The position numbers and the translations under genes are program-made. Below are positions 5,959 to 12,881 of a stretch of DNA of 32,405 nt, in pieces; position 1 is the stretch's first letter, and each line of letters begins with the position of its first letter. The stretch lies in the IMG/VR virus record IMGVR_UViG_3300033993_002892, positions 1 to 32,405 of that record; one strand, given 5' to 3'. The DNA is from a virus. The notes under the pieces are model-generated. The model worked only from the letters and a program-made list of their open reading frames with translations, was not told the origin of the DNA and searched no databases.

Positions 5959-7167
5959 ATGAGAAAATTAATTTTAAATATCTTAAAAGAAGAAAATGAA
6001 ATTCTTGAGAGGATGATGGGACTCAAATTGGGTAAAGTAAAATCTGCCCTTCCAAGTCAATATTTAGTTAAAACCACAAAAAAACAAGAAAAGTTAAGTA
6101 CCGAAAAAAGAAGGTTAAAACTTATCTCAAGTAGAGTTAACACTTTATACTCCCAAATTGAAAATGAACTTAAAACTTTAAATTGGTCTGACCTTGAACT
6201 TACACCTCGTGATGATTTTTTCTTTGTTGTTCTCCCTAAAAAAATTAAAACTAAAATAGAAAGATTGTCGAAATATTATGAAGAACTTTTAGAAGGAGAT
6301 TTTTTAAACTTAATCGTACCAAAAGATAAAATTACACAACTTTACGAAGATAATAAAAATTACATAAGAGAAGATTTTATATACGTTTATGTAGACCCAC
6401 CAAGAAATAGAACACATTTTCCTAAAGGTTTACCAAAATCTATTTTAGGTTATGATATGGGTATGAAAATATATAGAAACTTACTTGACAAATTAAGTTT
6501 TATTCAATCTGAACCAAACGCTACCCCAAGTGTACAGGCAATTTATAGAAGATTAGTTGAATCTCCTGAAGTTAATGCCGTAATATATATCGACCTTGTA
6601 TTGGTTATAGATAAAAAAATTAGTAAGGAAGAAAAAATTAAAATTTTAAGAGAAAGTATCTACGAAAGATATAAAATGAAACCAAATAGAAGATTAGTCT
6701 TAAACAAAACAATAGTTTTAGACTCAAGTTTAAAAAGAGAAATTGGTGAAAAAAGAATTTTAAGTATGATTGAAGGACTTTTTTATGAGTCAAAAAATTT
6801 AGATTACACACCTTTTTCTCATATAGGTTATATACCAGCTACCACACAAGGTCAAGAAGAATATAAAGTTGTTAAAGAAGACATTGGTTTTAGACCTTCT
6901 TATATGAAACCCGAAATAAATGTTATAATAACTTTTGATGTTCCTGATGCCAGTCAAAATTTAATACCTATATTAGAGGATATTTTAACAAGAAAAAGTA
7001 TTAAAATCAATTCAATCACTGGTGGTAATAACATACACAACTCTTATAGATTAGATATAACTGTTTTTAACAATAGAGACATCCATTTTTTGATAGATGA
7101 TTTAAATCTCGAATTAATGGTAAAATATGACGCTAGAATTCAAGATGTAATGCATCAAATAAAATAA
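5959..7167 (+). CDS. Unknown protein with putative capsid-targeting N terminus (402 aa)
   Basis: The first 12 residues, MRKLILNILKEE, match the shared tag with a possible cut after ILKE. The rest shows no family I recognise: a coiled-coil-prone, Lys-rich region at 35-80 (TKKQEKLSTEKRRLKLISSR), then an alpha/beta body with FIYVYVDPPRNRTHFPKG near 135 and two similar strand-rich blocks, DLVLVIDKKISKEEK near 205 and NVIITFDVPDASQN near 312. The two late blocks could be repeated ferredoxin-like units. The ATATTTAT box five bases before the ATG groups it with the other tagged genes. Probably a virion-internal protein; function unknown. A 65-aa gene follows after 18 bases. Confidence 0.7.
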   Translation: MRKLILNILKEENEILERMMGLKLGKVKSALPSQYLVKTTKKQEKLSTEKRRLKLISSRVNTLYSQIENELKTLNWSDLELTPRDDFFFVVLPKKIKTKIERLSKYYEELLEGDFLNLIVPKDKITQLYEDNKNYIREDFIYVYVDPPRNRTHFPKGLPKSILGYDMGMKIYRNLLDKLSFIQSEPNATPSVQAIYRRLVESPEVNAVIYIDLVLVIDKKISKEEKIKILRESIYERYKMKPNRRLVLNKTIVLDSSLKREIGEKRILSMIEGLFYESKNLDYTPFSHIGYIPATTQGQEEYKVVKEDIGFRPSYMKPEINVIITFDVPDASQNLIPILEDILTRKSIKINSITGGNNIHNSYRLDITVFNNRDIHFLIDDLNLELMVKYDARIQDVMHQIK

Positions 7168-7185
7168 CAATAAAATAAGTTTCTT

Positions 7186-7383
7186 ATGGGGTTAAAAGAT
7201 AAAAATGGCAAGGAAATCAAACCTGGTCACGAGTTAAATGTTCCTTTGGAGGTTTTTTCAAATGGAATTGTTGTATTAGATAAAGAAAATCAACTGTCTT
7301 TGGAATTAAGACATGAATCTAAAAAGTTGCAATTAAAACATCTTAATGAAAATTTCTTAAAAGTTGTGGAAGTTTTAAATTGA
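7186..7383 (+). CDS. Small beta-rich protein of unknown function (65 aa)
   Basis: A 65-residue protein opening MGLKDKNGKEIKPGHELNVP. The DKNGKEIKPG phrase resembles the small SH3-like domains of YopX-type phage proteins, in which a short beta barrel follows this phrase, but the match is weak. It follows the 402-aa gene by 18 bases and probably shares its transcript. The stop codon abuts the structured region C. Confidence 0.6.
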   Translation: MGLKDKNGKEIKPGHELNVPLEVFSNGIVVLDKENQLSLELRHESKKLQLKHLNENFLKVVEVLN

Positions 7384-7389
7384 TTGGGT

Positions 7390-7480
7390 TTTCGTTGTAG
7401 ACAGACCCCGTACTATACCTGTCTTTTATTTGGGGTAGTTCTTGAAACCCGTTTTCAGAACCACAACTTCATTTATAAAT
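7390..7480 (-). ncRNA. Structured RNA C with an H-type pseudoknot
   Basis: On the minus strand ACCCC (7432-7436 complement) pairs with GGGGT (7405-7409), and GACAG (7419-7423) pairs with CTGTC (7400-7404). The order of the four arms gives an H-type pseudoknot with the two 3' arms adjacent. An outer GTTGT/ACAAC pairing and a TTCT...AGAA hairpin surround it. A host-like promoter TTG-N20-TATATTTG points into it. A clear terminator is lacking, so the 3' end is uncertain. The same complementarity exists on the plus strand, where it would be a 3' UTR structure of the 65-aa gene. Confidence 0.5.
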
Positions 7481-7485
7481 ACACA

Positions 7486-7516
7486 CAAATATATAAAAGT
7501 TTTTATTGACTGTCAA
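7486..7516 (-). promoter_or_regulatory. Putative promoter of RNA C
   Basis: Minus-strand TTG (7514-7516; context TTGACAGTC), 20-base spacer, TATATTTG (7486-7493). It fits the Bacteroidota consensus and shares nine bases at -33 with the promoter of RNA B. The stretch 7517-7604 beyond it holds no gene that I can see. Confidence 0.65.
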
Positions 7517-7604
7517 CGCTTTGTGTTAAATTTTTGTTAAGAAAAAGAAACTCGAGTTTTATAGCTGATTGCCAACTTCAACTTAACAATACAAATATTG
7601 TTCG

Positions 7605-8072
7605 TTAAATAAATTCTTCCCAATCAGCCTTTTTAATTGATTTTATTTTTCCGTTTTCTGCCCGACCAACAAACTCATACCAAATGGTTTCTTTAGCACC
7701 GACACCAATATTTTTATCTACACCGGTGTAAAATATAAAAGTACCTGTATAATTTAAATCAACAATTCTAACGTTGGTTTCTCTAATAGAACCAGCTAAG
7801 GTTATTATAGGGCTAACATCCGAATGTAATCTTTGGTCCAATGGTAACTCTTCCCAATCAGATTCTTTAATTTGTAACTTATAAGGAAATCTTCTATCAA
7901 CAAAAGAATGTTTATACTTTAATTCTTGGTCTTCAACGATATGAATATCGGTTAATATATTTTCAAAATCTTTGGTTTGCCAACCTTTAGTTTCATTCAA
8001 TAATGACTTTTCTTCTTGAGTTAAATCAGGAAGAATATTAGCATCTACTATTATGTTATCAAACATTCCCAT
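7605..8072 (-). CDS. Phage protein of unknown function, MGMFD type (155 aa)
   Basis: Starts MGMFDNIIVDANILPDLT and contains GWQTKDFEN at about 50-58. I recall this opening (MGMFD...LP...GWQTKD) from a widespread family of uncharacterised phage and bacterial proteins. The middle is beta-rich (ITLAGSIRETNVRIVDLNYTG), with a final FVGRAENGKIKSIKKADW. It follows the membrane protein gene with a one-base TAATG overlap. No function is assigned. Confidence 0.7.
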   Translation of the reverse strand: MGMFDNIIVDANILPDLTQEEKSLLNETKGWQTKDFENILTDIHIVEDQELKYKHSFVDRRFPYKLQIKESDWEELPLDQRLHSDVSPIITLAGSIRETNVRIVDLNYTGTFIFYTGVDKNIGVGAKETIWYEFVGRAENGKIKSIKKADWEEFI

Positions 8073-8374
8073 TATTTTTTACCACAAGCGGCACATTTTG
8101 GTTTTTTAAGTATTTCTTTTTTCAAAGTTTTAGGGTTAAAACCTGCCGGAGAACTTTCTTTTTCTAAACCACTTTTTTTAGGTTCAAAAAGTATAGCCCT
8201 ATTGATAATAGCAAATACTATCATAGAAACAAGACTTAAAGTTGAAATATTTTTAGCTATATACGGGTCTGTATCAACAAAAATATTAATTATGTAATGT
8301 ATGGATAGGTAAGCTGAAGTTAACATCCAAATAACCATGGAAGTAAAGAAAACGGGACTAGAGATTTTTTTCAT
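8072..8374 (-). CDS. Small membrane protein with C-terminal CxxC (100 aa)
   Basis: Two hydrophobic segments, about 8-32 and 42-64, predict a two-pass inner membrane protein. The cytoplasmic tail is Lys-rich and ends in KCAACGKK, a CxxC pair that could bind zinc or act in thiol chemistry. Coupled by TAATG to the next gene. Holin or spanin function cannot be excluded, but there is no lysin beside it. Confidence 0.6.
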   Translation of the reverse strand: MKKISSPVFFTSMVIWMLTSAYLSIHYIINIFVDTDPYIAKNISTLSLVSMIVFAIINRAILFEPKKSGLEKESSPAGFNPKTLKKEILKKPKCAACGKK

Positions 8375-8411
8375 ATTTTTAAATTGTTTTTTATTTTATT
8401 TTCTATTCTAA

Positions 8412-8963
8412 TCAAAGGTAATTAAAATTGAGTAAGTTTGCGTAATCGTAATTTAATCTTATTGTAATATCACCAATAGTTCTATCGTAAACTATTTCAT
8501 TATGGGTAAACCTGGATGGGCAGCTCATTTCCTGAATAAAAGAACCATAAAGTTGCCATTTTTCTTTTGTCACACCAACTGGGTCTAATTTTTCTAATGT
8601 AACATCGAACTTTCTATCCGATTCCATCCATCCACGTAAAAATTCAACAACATTTACATCAGAAATTGTATCTTTTATTTTAAGTTCTATGGGATTCCAA
8701 GTTTGTCTAACAGGTAGATAATTTCCATTAATTACTTGTCTTTCAACATTAATATTAGGTCTTGATTCTACTCTAACAAAAAATAAAATATCACCAGGTG
8801 CTGACCTAGAAATATCCAAAATGTTGTTAATTGGTAATCCATGTACTTTCAAAATCCAACGGTATATAATTCTTTCTTCGTAATTTAGAGTTATAGGTCT
8901 AAAGAAAAATTCTTCTTTAACCAACACACCCATTGAATGTCTTACCAGATTCTTTTTAATCAT
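8412..8963 (-). CDS. Putative tail-tube-like structural protein
   Basis: Protein of 183 aa. The C-terminal half contains EFLRGWMESDRKFDVTLEKLDP, then G-V-T-KEKWQLYGSFI and ITIRLNYDYANL. A pattern of L-x-x-LDP-x-G-x-x-x-x-x-W-x-L-x-G, followed by a beta strand of alternating hydrophobics, is typical of T4 gp19-type tail tube proteins and their relatives. The N-terminal half is less clear. The assignment is by recall of the pattern only. The gene stands alone behind a terminator. Confidence 0.5.
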   Translation of the reverse strand: MIKKNLVRHSMGVLVKEEFFFRPITLNYEERIIYRWILKVHGLPINNILDISRSAPGDILFFVRVESRPNINVERQVINGNYLPVRQTWNPIELKIKDTISDVNVVEFLRGWMESDRKFDVTLEKLDPVGVTKEKWQLYGSFIQEMSCPSRFTHNEIVYDRTIGDITIRLNYDYANLLNFNYL

Positions 8964-9000
8964 AACTAAAATATACCTGCTTATAATTAGTATGTAAATA

Positions 9001-9025
9001 AAAAACCCACTTTTTGGGTGGGTTT
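9001..9025 (-). terminator. Terminator after the acidic UVR-like gene
   Basis: AAAAACCCAC / GTGGGTTTTT with loop TTTTTGG. It lies just downstream of the stop at 9032 on the minus strand. Confidence 0.85.
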
Positions 9026-9031
9026 TTGGTA

Positions 9032-9604
9032 TTAATTATTTTCTTTTTTCTCGGATTTAATCTCATCCATCATTTTTTTAATTTCAGAGGCTTTCTCATA
9101 AAATTCTTGTTCAACAGCTCTATCTAAAGCTATTTTAAGTTTAGCTAATTTTAAGTTTTTAATTTCTTCAACACCACTTTTTCTTTTTCTACCAAGTGTT
9201 TTTTCCCATCTTTCAGCAATCTCATCAGGTGATATAATATCATCATCAGAATTAGATGACCTACTAAAAGAACTGTAAGAAATTGAGCCGTCTGGTGATG
9301 TCCAGCTTTTAGTTTCCCACTCACCACTTTCATCTTTACCTTTTTCAATGTCTAATTCATCTTCAGGTATTTTATAATCAGGTATTTTGTAACTACTATT
9401 AAGTGGTATAATTCTAAAATCTAATGGTGAACCAAAATCTTTTTTATTAAATAACATTTTTATTAATTCTTGAAAGTCTTTTTGTGCTCTTTCCATTTCT
9501 TTTTTAAATTCTTCGTCGTTTAACATACGATTGTTAAACTTTTCCCAACGACCCATAAAGTCGTCATTATCAAAAAAATCATCGTCATTATCAAAAATTC
9601 CCAT
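9032..9604 (-). CDS. Acidic protein with UVR-like C-terminal helix pair (190 aa)
   Basis: The N terminus is very acidic (MGIFDNDDDFFDNDDFMG). A Ser-rich linker follows near 110-135 (SPDGSISYSSFSRSSNSDDD). The C-terminal ~40 residues, LKLAKLKIALDRAVEQEF then YEKASEIKKMMDEIK, resemble the UVR motif, the helical hairpin by which UvrB and UvrC bind each other and which also occurs in Clp-linked proteins. Function unknown; a protein-protein adaptor is plausible. The start has an ATATTTAT box 16 bases upstream. Confidence 0.65.
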   Translation of the reverse strand: MGIFDNDDDFFDNDDFMGRWEKFNNRMLNDEEFKKEMERAQKDFQELIKMLFNKKDFGSPLDFRIIPLNSSYKIPDYKIPEDELDIEKGKDESGEWETKSWTSPDGSISYSSFSRSSNSDDDIISPDEIAERWEKTLGRKRKSGVEEIKNLKLAKLKIALDRAVEQEFYEKASEIKKMMDEIKSEKKENN

Positions 9605-9620
9605 AAGTAATTGTTTTTAT

Positions 9621-9628
9621 ATAAATAT
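9621..9628 (-). promoter_or_regulatory. ATATTTAT box, 16 bases before the start at 9604
   Basis: Minus-strand GATATTTATATAA. The spacing is longer than in the main class. Confidence 0.45.
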
Positions 9629-9673
9629 CGTTATGGTTAACAAATTTGTCAAGCCATAAAAAAGGGTCTCATT

Positions 9674-10045
9674 TTAAAACTTGATTGTATAGTGAATACC
9701 AAAACCTTTAGACCTTGGGTTATAATCTATATCTAACCCTTTTATGAATGTTGGTTTAACAATTACTGATCCGTCTGGTTTAATACCTAAATATTTTTGA
9801 ATAAAAATATCGGTATTTTTACCTATTTTAGGTAAAAGCATCTTTTTTAAAGAGTCATGACCTTTTGGGTTTTTATTGTAAAGAATTAGTGTATCAGCTA
9901 ATTTTAATTTTAGTTGATTGTTTTTTAATTCTTGTGCTTGAGCTTTTGAAAGACCTAAAGTCAATAAAGAAGCTAAACCAATGACAACGTCTTTGACACC
10001 TTCATTTAATTCTTCTTTAATAACACTTTTGATTATATCTCTCAT
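9674..10045 (-). CDS. Small protein with putative capsid-targeting N terminus (123 aa)
   Basis: Opens MRDIIKSVIKEELNEG; the tag would be cut after VIKE or LNE. A short hydrophobic, Ala/Leu-rich segment follows (VVIGLASLLTLGLSKAQA, about 20-38). It could be a membrane-active or signal-like helix and ends in AQA, a common signal peptidase site in this phylum. The remainder is a basic, beta-rich domain ending YNPRSKGFGIHYTIKF. An ATATTTAT box sits six bases before the ATG. One reading is a virion-delivered protein; another is a secreted protein with an unusually long N-region. Confidence 0.6.
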   Translation of the reverse strand: MRDIIKSVIKEELNEGVKDVVIGLASLLTLGLSKAQAQELKNNQLKLKLADTLILYNKNPKGHDSLKKMLLPKIGKNTDIFIQKYLGIKPDGSVIVKPTFIKGLDIDYNPRSKGFGIHYTIKF

Positions 10046-10051
10046 ATAATC

Positions 10052-10059
10052 ATAAATAT
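10052..10059 (-). promoter_or_regulatory. ATATTTAT box, 6 bases before the start at 10045
   Basis: Minus-strand GTATATTTATGATTATATG. It overlaps the stop region of the gene ending at 10062. Confidence 0.55.
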
Positions 10060-10061
10060 AC

Positions 10062-10247
10062 CTAATCTTTTAAATGTTTTTTAAGTTCTGTTGAACCCTT
10101 AACATGGTGGGGATTAAATGCACAATGTCGACATCCACTACCACAACACCTACCCCTTCGAGCCAAATAAGATTCGGTTAAGATTATTTGACCTTTTTCA
10201 AGGTAATAATCTACCCCTTGTTCAAATTTAAATTCTTTTTCTTCCAT
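10062..10247 (-). CDS. DUF5522-like Cys-rich small protein
   Basis: A 61-residue protein with ILTESYLARRGRCCGSGCRHCAFNPHH. The CCGSGC-x-x-C block after T-E-x-Y-x-x-x-RG matches the small DUF5522 family common in Bacteroidota chromosomes, whose function is unknown; the Cys cluster suggests metal or iron-sulfur binding. The start overlaps the aminotransferase stop (TAATG), so the two are coupled. The pair looks like a host-derived metabolic cassette. Confidence 0.75.
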   Translation of the reverse strand: MEEKEFKFEQGVDYYLEKGQIILTESYLARRGRCCGSGCRHCAFNPHHVKGSTELKKHLKD

Positions 10248-11503
10248 TAGTTTAGTTTACTCAATGCGTTTTTTATATTTTTAATTATAATTTCGATTTC
10301 ACCTATTTTACAAGTACCAACAGACAGACGATACCAACTTGAGTCGGCGGAAGAGCCAAAAGCCGAAAAAGGTACAATCGCTAATTTAGCCTCATCTAAT
10401 AAATATTTTGTAATGTCAGATGTTGTTTGAAGTATTTTACCTTCATTTGTTTTTTGACCAATCAAGTTAAACTGTACAGTTAGATAAATCGCTGCCTGTG
10501 GGGTTATAACATCAACTTTAAAACCTTCTGTTTTTAAATCTTGAAAACCCTTATAAAAACCGTCAAGTCGTAAACTTATTTTTGTTTTTTGTGACTCTAT
10601 AAATTTATCGTATATGTTTAAGTCAGATAAATATTTTGCCGTCGCCAATTGTTCAGCCTTGGGTGCCCAAGCACCTACATGTGTTAAAATAGCCTTCATT
10701 TTATCTATAATGAATTTAGATCCCATACTCCAACCAACACGAACACCCGTAGCTGAAAGTGATTTTGATATACCGTCAACAAAAACAGTATATTCTTTCA
10801 TTTCTGGTCTTAAACTTACAGGATTATAGTGTTTAGTATTACCAAAAGTAAGTGCCCAATAAATTTGGTCGTACATTAAATAAACAGGTTTTTGTGTTGG
10901 TAAACGTTTTTTGTTTTCTTCCAATATTAAATCACAAATTTCTTCTAATTTTTCTTTTTTAAACACCGTACCTGTAGGATTTTGTGGTGAACAAAGTGCT
11001 ATGAATGAGGCATCAGAAATATAAGGTTTAATGTCTTTTGCACTTGGCATAAAATTTTCTTCAGGAGAAACCTCGATAACTACCGATTTAGCTCCATTTA
11101 AATATGTGTAGTGATTATTGTTCCAAGACGGTACAGCAAATATTACCGTGTCTTTTGGATCAACCAAAGCCTTAAATATACCATAAATTATAGGTCTTGC
11201 ACCTCCTGCAATCAAAATTTCATCAGGTTTATAATCAAGTTGTCCACGTTGTTTTAATAAATTACTAACCGCTGTTCTTAATTCAATCATACCGTCAGCG
11301 GTAGGATAGTTTGTTTGATTTGTGGAATACTCATCTATTATGTACTGTTTAAGTTCAGTTGGTATTGGAAACTCTTCGGGGTTGAAGTCACCAATCGTAA
11401 GGTTATATATTTTTTCACCTTGTTTTATTTTTTCATTTACCTCACCCGCTAATTTTATTATTTCGGAACCTATAATGTTTTCCGCAATCTTTGAAACTTT
11501 CAT
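10247..11503 (-). CDS. PLP-dependent class I/II aminotransferase (aspartate aminotransferase-like)
   Basis: Full-length fold-type I aminotransferase of 418 aa. Visible: GDFNPEEFPIP at 38-48, NPTG at 175-178 with its PLP-binding Asn, YDQIY at 211-215, the Schiff-base Lys247 in DGISKSLSATGVRVGW, Arg255, and the C-terminal carboxylate-binding Arg in WYRLSVGT near 392. It should move an amino group between an amino acid and a 2-oxo acid in the cytoplasm; the exact substrate is not readable. Such an enzyme is rare in phages and suggests acquisition from a Bacteroidota host. It is followed by a coupled DUF5522-like gene. Confidence 0.9.
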   Translation of the reverse strand: MKVSKIAENIIGSEIIKLAGEVNEKIKQGEKIYNLTIGDFNPEEFPIPTELKQYIIDEYSTNQTNYPTADGMIELRTAVSNLLKQRGQLDYKPDEILIAGGARPIIYGIFKALVDPKDTVIFAVPSWNNNHYTYLNGAKSVVIEVSPEENFMPSAKDIKPYISDASFIALCSPQNPTGTVFKKEKLEEICDLILEENKKRLPTQKPVYLMYDQIYWALTFGNTKHYNPVSLRPEMKEYTVFVDGISKSLSATGVRVGWSMGSKFIIDKMKAILTHVGAWAPKAEQLATAKYLSDLNIYDKFIESQKTKISLRLDGFYKGFQDLKTEGFKVDVITPQAAIYLTVQFNLIGQKTNEGKILQTTSDITKYLLDEAKLAIVPFSAFGSSADSSWYRLSVGTCKIGEIEIIIKNIKNALSKLN

Positions 11504-11512
11504 TTTATAATT

Positions 11513-11833
11513 TTAAAAACCATAGTTATTTCTTGGTACACTTCTATCAAGTTTTTGAAGTTCAACCATTTCTTCACTAACTTCTTCTTTAGTTAAATGA
11601 CCTTTAACATCCCCATCACAACTTCTCCAAATTTCAAAAGTTGTTACACCATCACCATAAAGACCGTAACCACCGCCAACAACCGATATACGATGACCAT
11701 TATCAAATTCCATGATTGCCTGTATTCCACCCAAACCGTTTCTGTGTGGGTAAAACTTTAAATCCTTAAAGGTTTTGTAACCGTAATAAGAATCTGTTAA
11801 ATTATGACTCTTTATCCTCTTGTATGGCTTCAC
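11513..11833 (-). CDS. Phage protein of unknown function (106 aa)
   Basis: The core YKTFKDLKFYPHR, then G-L-G-G-I-QAIMEFDNGHRISVVGGGYGLYGDG, then GHLTKEEVSEEMVELQKL, is recalled from uncharacterised small phage proteins in which a Gly-rich hairpin is followed by a helix of this form. A GTG start at 11833 would overlap the upstream gene by 32 bases; a shorter start is possible but no ATG precedes the conserved core. Function unknown. Confidence 0.65.
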   Translation of the reverse strand: MKPYKRIKSHNLTDSYYGYKTFKDLKFYPHRNGLGGIQAIMEFDNGHRISVVGGGYGLYGDGVTTFEIWRSCDGDVKGHLTKEEVSEEMVELQKLDRSVPRNNYGF

Positions 11834-12026
11834 GTGATTTTACTTCTTCAATAATTTTTTTATACTCTTTTAATAAGTTCTCATAGGACGCTAAATCCAA
11901 AGGTTTAAGTTGGTTAAAATATTTACCAATTTTTGATTCTGCCATTGTTATTTCACCCTTTTTAATTTGGGTCATTAGGTTAGTTACTTTTCTTTCAAAT
12001 GTTTCTATTTGTTTCTCTGGACTCAT
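11802..12026 (-). CDS. Small helical protein of unknown function (74 aa)
   Basis: A 74-residue, charged, all-helical protein starting MSPEKQIETFERKVTNLM, with coiled-coil spacing through much of its length. No motif is recognised. It shares a divergent promoter region with the reductase gene at 12087. A weaker TATCTTTA box lies upstream at 12042-12049. Confidence 0.6.
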   Translation of the reverse strand: MSPEKQIETFERKVTNLMTQIKKGEITMAESKIGKYFNQLKPLDLASYENLLKEYKKIIEEVKSREAIQEDKES

Positions 12027-12073
12027 ATTGTTTATTTTTATTAAAGATAATAAGAAACTTATATAAAATCAAA

Positions 12074-12081
12074 ATATTTAT
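12074..12081 (+). promoter_or_regulatory. ATATTTAT box, 5 bases before the start at 12087
   Basis: Reads AAAATATTTATAAAATATG. It would drive the reductase/PPK2 operon as a leaderless mRNA. Confidence 0.6.
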
Positions 12082-12086
12082 AAAAT

Positions 12087-12881
12087 ATGTCTGATATTAG
12101 ATTAAAAATTAAAGAAGAGGTTTTAAAGTTTCGTAAAGAAATTTTATCCGAGGAGATGGTTCAATCTGAGGCTTATAAAGCCTTAAAAAATACACTAAAA
12201 ACACTTAAGAAAAAAAATAAGGTTCTTTTACTAACCTGTTCTAATAGATTTAATTGGGATGAGGAAAATATTGATATACCTAAATCAACAATTATTGGTA
12301 GTTATTTGGAAGAAGAGTTAGGTGATAAGGCTGTTTTAATAGATGTTCCTGAATTAAAAATATTTGCCTGTGAAGGTAATGTTTCTAGAAAAGATGGTAA
12401 TAGTTGTGGACTTAAAAAGGCTTTGTTAAAGAATAAAGATAAAAATCCTTCAGGGTTTCATAGATGTTGGGCAAGTATCAATAATAAATCGGATGAGTTG
12501 TGGAAGATTTCAAAAGAATTATTTGAATCTGATGCTGTTGTATTTTTTAGTTCGGTTAGATGGGGTCAAGCAAATATGTATTATCAAAATTTAATTGAAC
12601 GTTTGACTTGGATTGAAAACAGACATGCAACTTTAGGTGAAGACAATATTGTTAAAAATATTGAGTCAGGTTTTATTTGTGTTGGTCAAAATTGGAATGG
12701 TGAAAATGTAACTGAAGTACAGAAAAAAGTTCACGATTTTTACGGTTTTAAAACCAACGATAATTTATATTGGAATTGGCAATATGGTAATAACATTAAT
12801 GATGAATCACAAGAATCATATAAAAAGGCTTACAATAAATTTGTTAAAGACACTAAATTAAAAGATTTTACAGAAGAATAA
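12087..12881 (+). CDS. Flavodoxin-fold NAD(P)H-dependent FMN reductase-like protein, N-terminally tagged
   Basis: Protein of 264 aa. The first ~40 residues form a helical extension containing VLKFRKEILSEE, an (L/I)-x-E site like those of the other tagged proteins. The flavodoxin-like domain follows: a first strand NKVLLLTCSNR near 43-53, a Cys-rich insert CEGNVSRKDGNSCGL near 91-105, and the FMN-binding-type strand and loop DAVVFFSSVRWGQANMYYQN near 150-169 ahead of LIERLTWIENR. It probably binds FMN and transfers electrons from NAD(P)H. It overlaps the PPK2 gene by one base (TAATG), so the two proteins should be made together. Confidence 0.72.
   Translation: MSDIRLKIKEEVLKFRKEILSEEMVQSEAYKALKNTLKTLKKKNKVLLLTCSNRFNWDEENIDIPKSTIIGSYLEEELGDKAVLIDVPELKIFACEGNVSRKDGNSCGLKKALLKNKDKNPSGFHRCWASINNKSDELWKISKELFESDAVVFFSSVRWGQANMYYQNLIERLTWIENRHATLGEDNIVKNIESGFICVGQNWNGENVTEVQKKVHDFYGFKTNDNLYWNWQYGNNINDESQESYKKAYNKFVKDTKLKDFTEE

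Noticed and set aside
5645-5962. 105-aa plus-strand frame over the glycosylase start
   Set aside because: Covers the glycosylase gene and the promoter of the 5959 gene; hydrophobic antisense-like sequence with no motif.
10614-10829. 71-aa frame opposite the aminotransferase
   Set aside because: Shadow frame inside a clear PLP enzyme gene, with no motif and no promoter.
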